64,000 nt of DNA, taken from assembly GCA_029379385.1 (NCBI GenBank), contig CM055605.1, forward strand, positions 10,637,001 through 10,701,000, given 5' to 3'. This DNA comes from Quillaja saponaria (Eukaryota; Streptophyta; Magnoliopsida; Fabales; Quillajaceae). A model generated the notes under the pieces. It did no database searches. It saw nothing but the letters and a program-made list of their open reading frames with translations, and had not been told where the DNA came from. The position numbers and the translations under genes were made by a program. Shown piece by piece: positions 38,650-51,597 of this stretch; within the stretch, counting starts at the first letter, position 1; each line of letters starts with the position of its first letter.

Positions 38650-40555
38650 TTATGTGTTTAAATGAGATTTATTATAACTATGTTTAAAGTCCCTAACATA
38701 ATAACTATGTATGCATAATTATGGTGTCGATCATGATTGTGAGATATGACATACATTTAATATTATTCTAAAAATATTCTTATTCAATGAATCATCAAGA
38801 ATATGGATATTGATGATTCTTCAAGACTAACATATGTTGTTTCATTTTCTTGTAAAGAGAGTAATGATCTCATAACTATAAGCATGATGATGCTGAAAAT
38901 AAACATATGGGTGCTTGTTAATTGAACAAATATACTGAATAAATCCAACATGAGAAACCATTTGGAGTCTTTATTTACGTGTCAACAAAATTTCTCAAAG
39001 TATTGGTGGTGTAAGTGATCCTTTAACTTAAGATCATTTTATTACCTTATATGTGAATCTACATGTTTTGATGTCATTCCTCTTGTCATGTAACAAGGAT
39101 GATATATATGTGATTATTGGATATGTAGTGAAGCATATGAAGGTAGATGAATGATAGACAAATAATTCATCTTTCTTAGTAAAGATGAAAAATATCTCAC
39201 GGCCTCTTGAGACAAGTATATTCCAAAAATCTTTTGCAAAGTGAAAGAGATCAACAAAAATATTTTCTTGAATCTTTTTTAGGAACAAAACGTAGATTTG
39301 GTTTCAAGTACTAATGAATGTAGACAAAGTTAAGGTTGACACTAGAATTCATGCCCTATGTCTAACTCCAGATATGTTTAATGAAAGGATTGAATTACAC
39401 CATAACCAAGTACTGAAATGGTTAATCATTGATCTTAACTTCACGTACTTGGGTGGTCATGATACATTGCTAGATATCAATCTTAATCTATAAATGTAAG
39501 TTATTTGGTTTGAAAAAAATCAAAATTAAATTTAAAGTGTTTTGATTAAAACACACTTCTAAGGAAGTTTTCAATTATATTTATTGCCAACGAATGAGAG
39601 AACCTAATCGGTTACACATTTTAATTGATTTAGATTAAGAATCTCAAATGATTAATGGATACTTGGAATTAATAGTTAAGCTTCAAGTACATAAAGGTAA
39701 AAAGGTAATTTATTATGTAAATATGGCAATACTTGTTTTCTTGAAAGTCAAGAAATTGGTCTACTAATAATCCTAATTGAAATTTGGGCCACTAGGAGTC
39801 TAAAAAACCTTTTAGCAATTCTAATACGATTATGGATTACTAAATGAGCTTAGGGATTTGGGTTTTAATCTTAATTTGGATCCAAATCCAACATATTAGA
39901 TCCAATTTAACTAAACCCTAGCCACCACCTATATAAACATAACTAGGGAGGTTCGGCCAACACAAATGCAATCCAACTGAGTGGTTTAACCAAGTGAGAA
40001 ATTGAGAGCAAGAAGTAGTTCTTGTCCAATCACTTCTATGGTCGTGTGCCCTAGCTTGAAACAAATGAATTTTCACTTCAAGATCAATCTCCTCCATTAA
40101 AGATTCTACCAAGTGGAAGCTATCACGTAACCTAAGGTGGAATCGAATCCTTTAACTGTTTTGAAAAGGTAATATTTTCTTAAGGGTTTTTAAACCGATC
40201 AATTGTGTGAACTATTTTATTAGAGGCTATTCGATTGAATAGTTTATTAATCATTGATCAATTTTGTATGTTTGACTAGGAGTAATACTTTTGTTAGTTG
40301 GTGGAGGAACTAGAAGCATTTCTGCTAAACAATCAAAACTAGCCACATCATGAAAGCTTCAAAAGGTTAGTTTTAATATTTAGCTTTCATAACATTATAA
40401 TTATTAGAATAGGTTATGTTCTTGGCTAAGAAATTTTAAATATTCCATTGCGTGTGCATAGGATGCATGACCCTTAATTCCCAATAGATAGAATAGACAA
40501 TTATTCATGCATGCCTGTGGTCCAATCAATATGTTTTAAAGCAAATTGACAGTTT
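38650..40555. other. Unclassified repetitive insert within the Copia pol gene
   Basis: This stretch, with 37401-37483, separates the polymerase from the integrase side of the Copia coding region. It has no recognisable domain. A TATA-like CTATATAAACATAAC at 39929-39943 within an LTR-like setting suggests part of another LTR element, but I could not find a matching second LTR. Confidence 0.4.
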
Positions 40556-43265
40556 TAGGTTCACCACTGGTGTAGGTGGCAGAGGAGATAAATACTCTTC
40601 AGAGTTTTCATGAGGAAAAGTTTATGGGATATCTTGTTGAGAAGAATCTGCTTATGGTAAAACATGTTCCCAATGTTGTAAAGTAGAGTCATTCCTCATT
40701 TAACTCAATGGTTAATTACAAGTTTGGTGATGTAGAATGACTATTATCAAGAGGTGCAACATAATTTCTTTCAAGTGTTTCAGGTACTATTGTATGTGCA
40801 TGTGATTCACTGTGAGAAGTAGAGTTTTCCATGGAATCAATTGTTGTCAGACAAGAAGGACATCGAGGTGGTGGTGCTTGTGAATATCTCTTTGAATCAT
40901 TTCTTGAAAACTAATTAAAAAATTCAGTTGTTCAATGTTCTCCAAATTATTATTGAATAAGGACCCTGGTTTGGAAAAAATGAATAAGCACTCATCAAAT
41001 ACCACATGTCGTGAATAAATATACCCGATTTGTAGAAGGATAGAGGCAATAATAACCTTTGTGCAACTCATTATATCTAAGAAAAACACATGGCAAGGAT
41101 CTTGGTTCAAATTTTGATTTTCTTATAATCTCGTAAGTAAGGAAAACACTTACAACCAAAGGTTCGTAAACACTTAATTGAAAATCATTTCCAATTAAGT
41201 ACCCTAGAAGGTTGTCGGTTAATAAGCCAAACTAATGTCCGAAAAGCTTCTACCCAAAATCGTTTAGGAACATGACTCAGAATAAGTATCGTTAATCCCA
41301 ATTCTATAAGATTTATGTATTTTCGTTCCACAAGACCATTTTGCTTGGGGATATATGGAAAAAACCATGACCTAGAAGGTTGTTGGTTATTTGTTGCTTT
41401 ATTCTTTTACTAGCCAAGAAGGCCTTGAACTCATTATTTGAAAATTCACCACCACCATCAAATTTAAAAAAAAATTATTTTCTTGTTAAATTGAGTTTTA
41501 ATTTGTAATAAACATTTAGCAAAAGCTTATTCTTTTTAAAAGGAAAAAACCTTGTCAATCCAGTGCATTCATCAATATAAATTACATAATATCAAAATCT
41601 TTGTAAGAAAGCACTGGGGTTGGTCCCCTTAGGTCACTGTGAATAACTGAAAAGTGTTCATTTTAAAAATTAATGGAAGATAGAAAGGTAAGTGACACTT
41701 GACAACTTGTACAAATCTTTTGAATCTTATTGTTAATGCTCATTATGAGCTTGATTCTTTTTAAATTTTCACAACTTTTAAATGAGGATGGCCTAGCCTC
41801 TGATGCCAAACCTCATTCGTGGCTCCTGTAAATCTGGTTGAAGATAAAGCAAGCTCCTTTCTTAGTTGTAAGGCATATAATCTCTCATCCTTTTTACATC
41901 TTATGATCATTTCTTAGGTTGTCTTATCCTTAATCATAAAATTATCACATGAAAAGGTGAAATCATATGGATAATATGAAATAAGTTTACCGACGGATAA
42001 TAATTTTTCTTTTTTTTCAAGAACCACTAGAACATTATTTAATTTAATTTAATTTAATTTTTTCCTACATCAAGAGTCATTGTAGTAGTATGTAATATAT
42101 CTAATAATTTTTCATCTACAACAAATATTTTATCTTTACCTTAATATGGTTTTAAAGTAAGTTGACTAGAATCAGAGGTCATGTGTGCGGAAGCACTAGT
42201 GTCTGAAAACCATGTGTCATCTATTGCTTCATTAAGATTCATGGCTGCATGTGCTAAAATAGTGTCCTCAATTGGCTAGAAAGTTTGATTAAAATAATAT
42301 AAACATTCCTTTGCTGAATGATTTCTTTTGTTACAGATTTAGCAAACAAGTACATTATTTGACTTCTATTCATTGGGCTGCTTATTTGCTGGTGTAGTGA
42401 GTTTGTTATTCTCATTTTGTTCTCTCTTGGTAAATGGTTGCTTAGAATGTGCAAAATAATGCCCCTTGGATGTAAAGCCACGTTGATATGGCTTACCTTT
42501 CTTAGCCTGATTTTGAGTATGATTGCTAAAGAATGCCGTATTTGATTTGGTGAAATGAATCCATCTTTCTTATGTAAAGTTTCCATTGTTTCATGAGGTA
42601 GAAGAAGTTGAACCAATTCTTGATATGTAGGAGTTAGAAGTTTGAGCATGGAAGTAATAAAAGATTTATACTGGGACCAAGACCTTTCAAGAGTCCTAAC
42701 ACCTTTGTGTGATCATCAACTGGCTTTCTAATGGCAATATTGTCCTCACAAATATTTTTGAAAGTCTGCTAATACTCATTCATGCTATAGTTGTCTTTAC
42801 TATGCAATTGGAAAAGTTAACGTAAGTAAAATTCCCTTTCTTGGGATACATAAGCGAATGAATTCCTACGAGCTCTCCAAACATCAGTCGATGTGTCAAG
42901 TCCGACAACAAGGCTTAGAACTTCTTTTGAAAGAATTTCGATAATCAAATCTCAAAGAAGTCTATTAGACTGCTTCCAAGCTATGTACTTTGGATTTGTC
43001 TCCATCCAGTTCACAAATGCAGTTTTGGCATTTGAGATGATGGTAAACTGTTTCTGGAATTGGGTATTCTCTCGCAAGAAAATCACCCATATCTTTACTT
43101 TCCACAAAACCTATTAGTTGGATTTCCATAATAGAAAATTTGATTGAAAAAAAATTTCCTACATTCAATGTGGAGGGATAAGGATACTTTTGGGAAGATG
43201 TAAATTTCGTTAGTAGGATGGGGTGAGACGATAAAGTTTTTATATTTTATGAATTACATAGGTAA
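40556..43265 (-). pseudogene. Copia gag, protease and integrase region (decayed)
   Basis: On the minus strand, gag starts near 43240 (SIKFSIMEIQL and onward), with a zinc knuckle near 42310-42350 reading C-x-x-C-NKRNHSAKEC where the second position is now a stop. Integrase is recognisable by KQNGLVERKY near 41320 and by SRHVVFDECLFIF near 41000, the usual end of the core. Stops and frame changes are frequent. It belongs either to C1 or to the third Copia whose LTR and primer site adjoin it at 43266-43540. Confidence 0.75.
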
Positions 43266-43540
43266 GGTCTGATACCATGAAGAAATTAAAATTATTAGAA
43301 TTCAACAATACAAATCAAGCTGCAGGTAAGAACTGGATGGAGAGATATCCATAAGATGAGAGTAATATGTTTATTCTATGGATATGATGAAACTCACTCA
43401 CTCACTCTTTATAATATTAGAGTCTTCAATTTATAAGCTTACAAGACAATTACGGGTCTTAGAATTAAAGCATAATTATAGATAATGTTTATAAGTATTT
43501 TTTAATTATATCTTAATTCAATCAATTACAATAATCAACA
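43266..43540 (-). repeat. 5' LTR and primer-binding site of a third Copia (C3)
   Basis: The minus strand shows TGGTATCAGACC (43266-43277), close to the initiator tRNA-Met primer site, next to an LTR of about 263 bases (43278-43540) with ends TGTTGATT and CTTCA. The LTR interrupts what looks like the start of the C1 gag frame at 43541-43582. The LTR resembles 46870-47244 in inverted orientation (shared GAGTGAGTGA and CATCATAT stretch), so both belong to one family. No 3' LTR for C3 was found. Confidence 0.6.
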
Positions 43541-43587
43541 CATATGATTATTTTAATTGAGGGTGAATGATGATGTGATTCGGATAG

Positions 43588-43798
43588 TCAATTGATTTCA
43601 ACCTCAAATAATGAGTGCTCCTCGTCATTTTTTTTGTCTTCTCTTAAAATGAATTATAAGGAATGTGTTTCTAAAAGACACGCAGACTCCTCTAATTTAT
43701 ATTAAGGAAACAAGTTTATGTAATTACAAACTAGCCTCTAAACTTACTAAAATAATAAATAAACCTTAATAATTAACTAAAATATCATTCTCTTAACA
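43588..43798 (-). repeat. 3' LTR of C2
   Basis: Shares TTACAAACT, CTAAACTTACTAAAATAATA and AATTAACTAAAATAT with 51117-51314. The inner end is TCTTAACA. The outer 40 bases are poorly conserved. Confidence 0.75.
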
Positions 43799-44780
43799 TT
43801 CCCCCTCAAGTTGGTGCATAAATATCAATCATGCCTAGCTTATTACATAACTTAAGAATGAGACATTTACCCAGAGCCTTAGTGAACATGTCACTTACTT
43901 GATCACAAGATTTCACATAAAGAGTGACAATCTGCCTCATTTTAACCATATCCCTAACAAAGTGGCAATCTATGTTTATATGCTTGATTCTTCCATGAAA
44001 TATAGAATTAGAGGCAACATAAATAGCTACTTCATTGTCGCAAAACATCTTCACGGGTTCATCAAAGGAAAAACCCATTTCCTATAGGAGTGACTTGATC
44101 CATATCATTTCACATGCAGTAAGAGTCATAGCTCTATAGTTAGCTTCTACACAAGATCTAACAACAACTTTTTGTTTCTTATTTTTCCAAGTAACTAAGT
44201 TTCCATTAACAAAAGTACAATAACCAAATGTTGACCTTCAGTCTAAGTGATCTCCAACCCAACTAGCATTCGAAAAATCCACAATGTCTAATCATTTGAC
44301 TTCTGAAACAATAAACCCTTTTCCAAGTGACTTCTTCAGATACTTCAAGATACATAATACAACATCCCAATACACTTGTTTTGGTTCCTGTATGTATTAA
44401 CTGACAATTCCCACATAAAATATTATATTTGGCAGAGTGACAGTAAGATAAATAAGTTTCTGAACAAATTTTATGTATCTTCTAGGATCACAAAACAAAG
44501 GGCTCTAATCTTTGTAAAACCTCTCATCCTTTTCAAACTTCATATTAGGTTCCAATGGAGTATTTGTAGGCTTGCTTCCTAAGACTAACTTCTATCAACA
44601 AGTTAATGACGTATTTTCTTTGAGAAGCGATATCCCTTCCTTTGACCTAGCCACTTCTATACCCAAAAAGTATCTAAACTATCCTAGATCTTTTGTATGA
44701 AAATGCTATCTCAAATAAATTTAAGAACTGAGATACCATTCTTTTCACTTCCTATTATGACAATATCATCCACTTAAACA
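43799..44780 (-). pseudogene. C2 RNase H and reverse transcriptase C-terminal part
   Basis: The open frame at 43806-44078 encodes the end of Copia RNase H: VKMFCDNEVAIYVASNSIFH, RIKHINIDCHFVRDMV, VSDMFTKALGK and KLGMIDIYAPT, directly before the polypurine tract. Further right are decayed pieces up to the catalytic motif near 44760, which reads VV-stop-VDDIVI, i.e. the Tyr of YVDD has become a stop. Confidence 0.85.
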
Positions 44781-46064
44781 ACCAGAACTAATGTTTTAAG
44801 ATCCGAATTGAGCCTGGCAGATTGGTCGGTTGGACCGTAACCCGGGTAATAATCTAAGTCGAGACATTTATAAGACCCGAGGGAGTGGTTAACATACCCA
44901 ACCTATGCGACCCGTTCGACCGGGTGAATTTTTATAGACCCGACCCATTTGAATTAAGAAAAAAAAAACTGAAAAAAGATGTGTAAAATCTAAATCCCTA
45001 ATCCCAGTCGAAAATGCTTTCAGTACACCTTTTATCTCTTTCTCTCTTGGACTCTACCTTCAGTCGAAAATTACATAAGCTATTACTGTGCTTTGCTAGA
45101 AGGAGAGGCACAAGGATGAAAGAGTACTTCACTACTCCGATCATCTTCTTTGTTCTTTCCTTTTTTACACATTCAATGAAACTTTCATTATGTATGGGTA
45201 TGGCTGGCTATATATGGGATAATATGTGAAGAATCCCGTTCTGTGCGACCTCTTTGCTATTCATTTTGATCACAACATCGCTTACCACAAGGATCACCGT
45301 GCTATTCAAGTTTGTTTTCCATCACTTAATTCATAAAGTTACTTCATTTAAATGAATTGCATTTGAAAATCAATTTTGGTTCTAATTTTCCAGTCATTGT
45401 TGTCAAAAAAATTTCATTACCTTTTATTGGTCTGTAAGAATCCTCCTTTTTCTAGAATTTGGTTATTTATTAAAACTACAAAAAAGGTCCTACCTTTCCA
45501 ATTTTTTTTTTTTTATTTTGGATTTTTGAGTTTGTGTTATTTTTCTATATTAATTGCTTTGTTTTCATTCACCCCCTTTACTTAATTGTCATTTGTCAAC
45601 CCTTTTTCTGTGTCTTAATGGAGTGAAATCTCCATTTTTTCCTGCATTTTTCTTACCTTACAATAAGACTTGTACTGAACTACATTCTATTAGAGCCATT
45701 ATTGAATGATCAAGCTACTCCTTTCTCATTATGACTCATTTTTTTTGCCATCTTAATGACATATTAGGAGGTCCTTATATCATGAAGTGATTAGGGTCTC
45801 AGAGATTCAGAAGGTGCTAGATATTGCAGGCATTGGGAGAATGACCCCAAGTATCTACTCACACTTAGTATCTGGTAGTAGCAATTAATGAAAGATAATT
45901 TGTTAGGTTTGGTCCAAATTGATGTTTTTCTTCTTTATTTTCTTAGCGTAGTTGCTAATGTCAAATGTTACCAAATGCAATTACTAACTACCTATCGTAT
46001 AGTTGGAATATCATATGTTGTTGGGTTGACCCGATGACCCGGGACCCAGGTACTTTCTCAGGTC

Positions 46065-47249
46065 AACCTTATTAAGGAATTAATTATGATTAATTGTAAC
46101 ATTATAATCAAATCATCAATCAGCCCATTAAGATAATTATATTAATTGTAATTGGTCATTGATAGAATTAAGGTCTAATTATGAGTACAATACAAAATTA
46201 TAGAAAAACTTATGTCTTAATTTTATCATTAGTCAACTAGAATTATCTTTGTATTTCCAATAAAGTAAAGGCTCTACCACTATAAATGGGTGAGTGAGTG
46301 AACTTCATCATATGACCATGGAATAAACATTACTCCCCTCCCGTGGAGTAGACCGAGAAGAGTGCAAGCCAGCACAATATGAAAATGGCTACCTACTGCC
46401 ACTGTCAACGTCAACTTGGAATGGTGGGGGGTTTGTTATGGTCGTTGGTTGTATGAAGTCCCATATTTGTTGCATGGGCAACTTAATATGGGATTATAAG
46501 GAGAGTACCATCTTCCCAATAGCTATCTTTTGGGAGTGAGTTCAATTCTGAACCTTAACACTTGTATTACAGCTAACCTTATCGTAATGAGTTTGACCAA
46601 ACAGAAAGGAGTATAGTGGAGCCGCCATGTGAAAAGGGCTACTTGTATGGGGGTGGACACCACCTAGCCGAGGCAGAGAGAAAGCCGTCACAAGGTAGAA
46701 AGGGCTACCTACCGCAGCAGTGGATATCGGCTTTTAAGGGTGTGAGGTGTTTGTTATAAGTAGTTGGTTATATAGGCAATAGTCCCACATTGGTTGTATG
46801 AGCAACTTAAGGTGAGTTATATGGAGAGGAGCACCCTCCTCCCAATAGCTAGCTTTTGGGGGTGAGTTCTATTAAGGAATTGATTATGATTGATTGATGA
46901 CTTATTGAAATTAATTATAATCTAATCATTAATCACCCTAATTAAAATGATTATATTTATTGTAATTGTAATTGATAGATTTAAGGTCTAATTATAGGTA
47001 CAATCATAGACAAAATCATAGGAAAATTTATGTCTTACTTCTATCATTAGTCAACTAGAATTATCTTTGTAGTACATAAAAATTAAAAGCTCTACCATTA
47101 TAAATAGGGTGAGTGAGCTTCATCATATGAATATGGAATAAACATTAGTCTTTTCCAGTAGAGTAGGCCAAGGGCCTAATCACATATATCTTGTGTTCCT
47201 CTAATTTCATTTTCATTTTTCTCGTATAATTCTAAATTTCTTCAAACCT
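46065..47249 (+). mobile_element. LTR-type element inside the hAT element
   Basis: AACCT at 46065-46069 and 47245-47249 flanks a unit with direct repeats at 46070 to about 46352 and at 46870-47244. Both start TATTAAGGAATT and share AGTCAACTAGAATTATCTTTG and a TATAAAT box before GTGAGTGAG. The right copy looks complete (375 bases); the left is cut short where TRIM-like sequence begins. No coding internal region is left. The repeat is related to the C3 LTR at 43278-43540 in inverted orientation. Confidence 0.6.
46434..46869. mobile_element. TRIM-like miniature LTR unit
   Basis: Short direct repeats at 46434-46560 and 46752-46869 begin TGTTAT and share GTTGGTTGTAT/GTTGGTTATAT, CAACTTAA, TCCCAATAGCTA and GGGTGAGTTC. 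Only about 190 bases lie between them, too little to code. This is the plan of a terminal-repeat retrotransposon in miniature. The right repeat runs straight into the next LTR copy at 46870, so its end may be lost. Confidence 0.5.
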
Positions 47250-47280
47250 CTTGATTAGGTTTCAAAACTTTGACCAGAAC

Positions 47281-49050
47281 AATAATTCCAGTATCTTCTT
47301 GTCTAATAAAGACAGAGTGATCTGAAATAGTTTGTTTCATCCCAAATTGTGACACAACCTTATTGAATTTTCCAAACCTGTCTCTTAGAGATTATTTAAG
47401 AACATAAATAGTCCTTTTTCAACTTGCAAACCTTCCTTGACTCCCCCTGAGCAACATACCTTGTACGTTGCTTCTTATACACATCCTCTTACAAGTCACG
47501 ATGCAAAAAGGCATTTTAATACCTAATTGAAATAAAGGTCTATCCTTAGCAGCAGCAACTAACAAGAGTAAACGAACAGAAGATAGACGAGCTACAGGAG
47601 GAAAAGTTTCAAAATAATCAATCTCAAATGTCTGCAGTGTAACCTTTAGCAACTAAACAAGCCTTGAGTCGCTCAGCACTGCCATCAGAATTATGCTTGA
47701 TAGTGAAAACCCACTGGCTGCCAACAATTTAATTGCTAAGGGAAGTTTAGTGACGTCCCAAGTATGGTTCCGATGAAGTGCTTCAATCTACTCATCCATT
47801 ACATATTTTAAAGATGGAGAGGATAATGCCTGCTGATAAGTAGGAACAGTAACAAAAGATAAAGAACTGACTAAAGATTAATAAGAATGAGACAAACGAG
47901 AATATGAAATAACATCTTCAAAAGGATGTTCTGTGTTTTACCTTTACTGTCGACAATGCACAGATCCTTAAAAGGAGTAAAGACGGCCATTGGAGGAATT
48001 GTGTGAGATGAGATTGTTAGTGGTAATGCATTGGAAGTTGAAGCTCCCTTACCTAGTGCTTTCTGGTATATACCAATAAAGGTTTTGTTGCTTGGACAAG
48101 TTGATTAATTATAGGAACTTCACATGAAGGAACAAGACTAGAAGAAGTTTCACGAAGATAGTGCATGACCTATAGGTAGGGGACAATTAGAAGATTAAAT
48201 TTCGGAGAATTATTTGGGGATAGAAGGGAAATTCTTCAAAGAATGTAACATTTGCACTAATGACATGATTAAAAGAAGCAGGATTCCATCACTTACATTC
48301 TTTTTGAGTTTGGAATAGTCAAGAAAAATACACTTTAGTGCTCTAGGATCCAGCTTATCAGTTCCTAGAGATAGAATCTACATAAAACAAAGACATCCAA
48401 AAATCCTAAGTGATAAATAGTAGAGTGAAAGTTTTTGGTATAAGATAGAGAAAGGAGTCCTACCACCACGGATAGATGAGGGCATGAGATTAATGAAAAA
48501 CCAAGATGCTAAACAGCATCAGTGCAAAATCGTTTTGGAACATGCATATTACTCATCATGGTGCGAGCAACTTCAACTAAGTGTCTATGCTACACCATTT
48601 TGTTGTGGGGTATAAGAATAAGAAGATTGATGGAGTATACCATGATAGACACACAAAAATTGCATTGAACACTTAACATATTCTAAAGCATATTATCAGG
48701 ACGTAAGATCTTAATAGAACAATCAAGCTGATTTTTGACTTCATCTAAAAATAACTTGAATACATTTGAAAGTTCTGAACACTCTTTAACAAAAACAACC
48801 AAGTCACCCTAGAGCAATCATCAATGAACGTAACAAAGTAAGAATAACCTTACAAACTCTTATGTCTAGCAGGACCCCATATATTAGTATGAACAAGCTC
48901 AAAAGGAGCTGCCCTACGTTTAATATCTCTAGGAGCAAAAGTAACCCTATGGTGCTTGCTTAACTCACAAGTTTCAAATTCCAAGATAGACTCTGACTGC
49001 AAAGAAAAATCCTAAAGGGTTTTAAACAAGGATTACCTAAACGACAATGC
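47281..49050 (-). pseudogene. C2 polymerase start, linker and integrase (decayed)
   Basis: Near 47420-47640 the minus strand reads FETFPPVARLSSVRLLLLVA followed by PLFQLGIKMPF, the start of Copia reverse transcriptase. Near 48590 TPQQNGVA marks the integrase end, with a stop just after it. Stops and indels are frequent. It continues from protease and gag to the right. Confidence 0.8.
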
Positions 49051-49052
49051 CA

Positions 49053-49460
49053 TTAAAGAAGGGAAACACTAAATTTAAGAGCAAGATTGCAAGAATTAGA
49101 CATATCAAGATAATAAAGCTCATCTTTCTTATGCCCTCCACCAATCATCCTCCTTGTCCACAGGTCCTGAAAAATAAAATAAGAAGGATAGAACAATTGA
49201 GAAAAATTAAGAGATTTAATTAAACGACTAATTGATAGTAAGTTAAAACAAAATTTACGAATATATTGAACTAAAGATAATGTGAGAGATAAAGTGGGCT
49301 TAACAATTCCACTACCAATAATTTGACAAGTATTACCATCTGGAAGTGTTACAAAGGAACTAGAGGAATTATTATCTAAGGAGGAGAACATGGTGGAATT
49401 ACCCAACATATGTGCAGAAGCACCCGAATCAATTATCCAATGATCTGGATTAGATGACAT
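49053..49460 (-). pseudogene. C2 protease and pre-integrase segment
   Basis: The open frame has WIIDSGASAHM near its start, the DSGA active site of Copia aspartic protease, then LPDGNTCQIIGSG, and ends with the pre-integrase KKDELYYLD. The His-Cys region has not been traced further. It is open over 135 residues but isolated by stops on both sides. Confidence 0.85.
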
Positions 49461-50520
49461 TAAACAAGTTACTTGGATGAGAAAAGGTAGCTACTTTATA
49501 AGAGGATAGTTACTGAATTTGCTAAAATAAGGCATTACACTCTTCCTTGGAAATTAAGGATGAATTATTCTAAGATTCACTTGAAGAAGCATACGCATTG
49601 GTTTTAAAAGGCTTCTAAGAAGATTCAACTTCAGAGGAGTACATAACTTTGTTTTGATTTTCCCATGGTTTTTCATATAAATCAAAGCAAGTGTCAACAG
49701 TATAACCATTCTTGCCACAATGGACTGCATTTTCGAACACCATCTCTACCTCTACGTTGACTGAATCTGTCGTCTCTACTACCGTTGACGTTTCTATTAC
49801 CAGGGCATGGCTGTGGTTTGTCTAGATAAACTCATCATTGTAAATATATCTCCCTCTAAACCAATCATATGAGGAGGATTCAGATGTGGCTCTCAACACA
49901 CTGTGCATAGAGATTATTCAAAGATGGAATATTACCATCACCTGCCAAAATCTGACTTATAATAGATTGAATATCATTTCCCATACCATTAAGGAACTTT
50001 GACATATAGAATTCTTCTCGCTGTCTTTTTAGTACTTCCACATCGTTAATGATAGGATAGTACTAATTCAACTCATTGATCATACCTTTCAGAGCACTGC
50101 AAAACCAAAAGTCAATGATTGATTTTTCACCTTTCTCAAGTTTGAATATGCCATCATAGAGTTCATACACCCTGAAAACATTCTAATCCATGGAGAATGT
50201 GTCACGAACAGTCTCCCGAATCTCTTTAACAATATTTAGGTCACCACATTGGCATGAATTGTTGGCTCCATGCTATTCCATAACCAAGACATAACAAGAC
50301 AATTGTTGGTTTCCCATTAATCAAGGTCCTTGTTGTCGCTAGCGAGTGGATCAGACAAGATATACTTTAAATTCTTCCTAGCAACTAAAGCAACATGCAT
50401 AACTTTAGTCCACATTAAATAATTACCACCATTCAACTTCACAGTTGTAATATGGACACTAATTGTTCAGAAGAAGAGTTGTAGACAACCTTGCTCTCAT
50501 CAAGCTGAGCCATGTTAAGT
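49461..50520 (-). pseudogene. C2 gag region (decayed)
   Basis: Placed between protease and primer-binding site, where Copia gag lies. The expected gag start near the MAQLDESKVVYN-like stretch at 50460-50515 is seen on the minus strand. Frames are short, so it is called mainly from position. Confidence 0.55.
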
Positions 50521-51116
50521 TACCACCAAGAACAAATTAACTTTCTGTCTTGAAGAAAAGGATGCGAACAACCCAAACGTAACTGAAAAATTAACAAAAT
50601 ACCTTATGACAAGCCTATATACTCCTCAAATGCGAGCAAGGTTTCCAGAGTTCTTGTAGCCATGAATGCATAGCTGAGTCAATCAAAGAAATTGATGACC
50701 GGAAGAAATCACTCATCCAGCCAAAGAAAATACTATCCCAACCAAAAAAATCTCAGACTCAGTCCAATAAACCATTAACCCAGCCAAATAAACAGCTTCA
50801 GAAACAGAAAATCACTGACTTAGTCTAATAAATCACTGACCCGGTCCAATAAACCACTAACCCAGCCAAATAAACAACTTCATAAACAAATCCTCTCACG
50901 GAATCATCATAACACTTCAAACAACAGCTGCCAAGGACTAAAAACGACTAGAACATAACTCACCTAAGCTATCTTTTACGTATCCGTACACTCACATACA
51001 TAAATATGTAATCAAATATATATAAATATTTTTTCTTCATAATTAATTAACAGATAACCTAAAAATAAGAAAAGAAAGAACTCAGGATCCCTCAAAGATT
51101 GGGTGCTCTAATACCA

Positions 51117-51314
51117 TGTGAAAGTTAGTAGAAAAGAAAAATATGAAAGAGATGAAGATTAAAGAGAATAGGAGTGTGTTTGTAAAAGAAACGCAGACTC
51201 TTTTAATTTATAATACCGAAAAGTTACAGGTTTGGGTAATTACAAACTGACCCCTAAACTTACTAAAATAATAAGTAGGCCCTAACAATTAACTAAAATA
51301 TCTTTCTTTTGACA
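51117..51314 (-). repeat. 5' LTR of C2
   Basis: 198 bases with TG at the left and CA at the right (TGTGAAAG...TTTTGACA on the + strand), next to the primer-binding site. Matches the 3' LTR at 43588-43798 over its right two thirds. Confidence 0.8.
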
Positions 51315-51597
51315 GATAGTCAAATAGGCCATCCGACAACAATTACCCAAAGTCAATTGCTTCTTGGAGCGTTAATGTTCTGATTCCATAAAGAAAAATA
51401 ACAATAATAAATTTTTGTAATTCTTATATTGATTGATAATCTTGTGAATTTCTATATTTATAGATATTTACAAGTCAATCATTTTAATACAAATTCTAAA
51501 GATCTTATATTTGCTTATGTAAAGCTAGTCTCGACAAAAAACTTAGCCGCTTAATCATCAATTTTTTTTGATGAAAGGGAAAAAAATGAAAAGAAAA

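Larger units (their letters stand above)
44781..47280. mobile_element. hAT-family DNA transposon inserted in the C2 polymerase
   Basis: ACCAGAAC at 44781-44788 is repeated at 47273-47280: an 8-base target duplication exactly splitting the polymerase frame (GIIVLV on one side, VV-stop-VDD on the other). The ends TAATGTTTTAAGATCC and, in reverse, CAAAGTTTTGAAACC fit the hAT terminal pattern YARNG. The subterminal regions are rich in ACCCG and CGGGT motifs (44810-44945; 46020-46060). No transposase was recognised, so it is non-autonomous; without its own insert it is about 1.3 kb. Confidence 0.7.
43583..51319 (-). mobile_element. Second Copia retrotransposon (C2), inserted in the C1 leader
   Basis: LTRs at 43588-43798 and 51117-51314 flank a minus-strand Copia. 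GATAG at 43583-43587 and 51315-51319 is the likely target duplication. Minus-strand TGGTATTAGAGC at about 51105-51116 is the primer-binding site, and the + strand CCCCCTCAAG at 43801-43810 marks the polypurine tract. Without the 2.5 kb hAT insertion the element would be about 5.2 kb, the normal Copia size. Confidence 0.8.

Noticed and set aside
38650..40555. LTR with a TATA box near 39930
   Set aside because: A TATA-like motif is present but no second copy of the sequence was found in the window, so an LTR pair could not be claimed.
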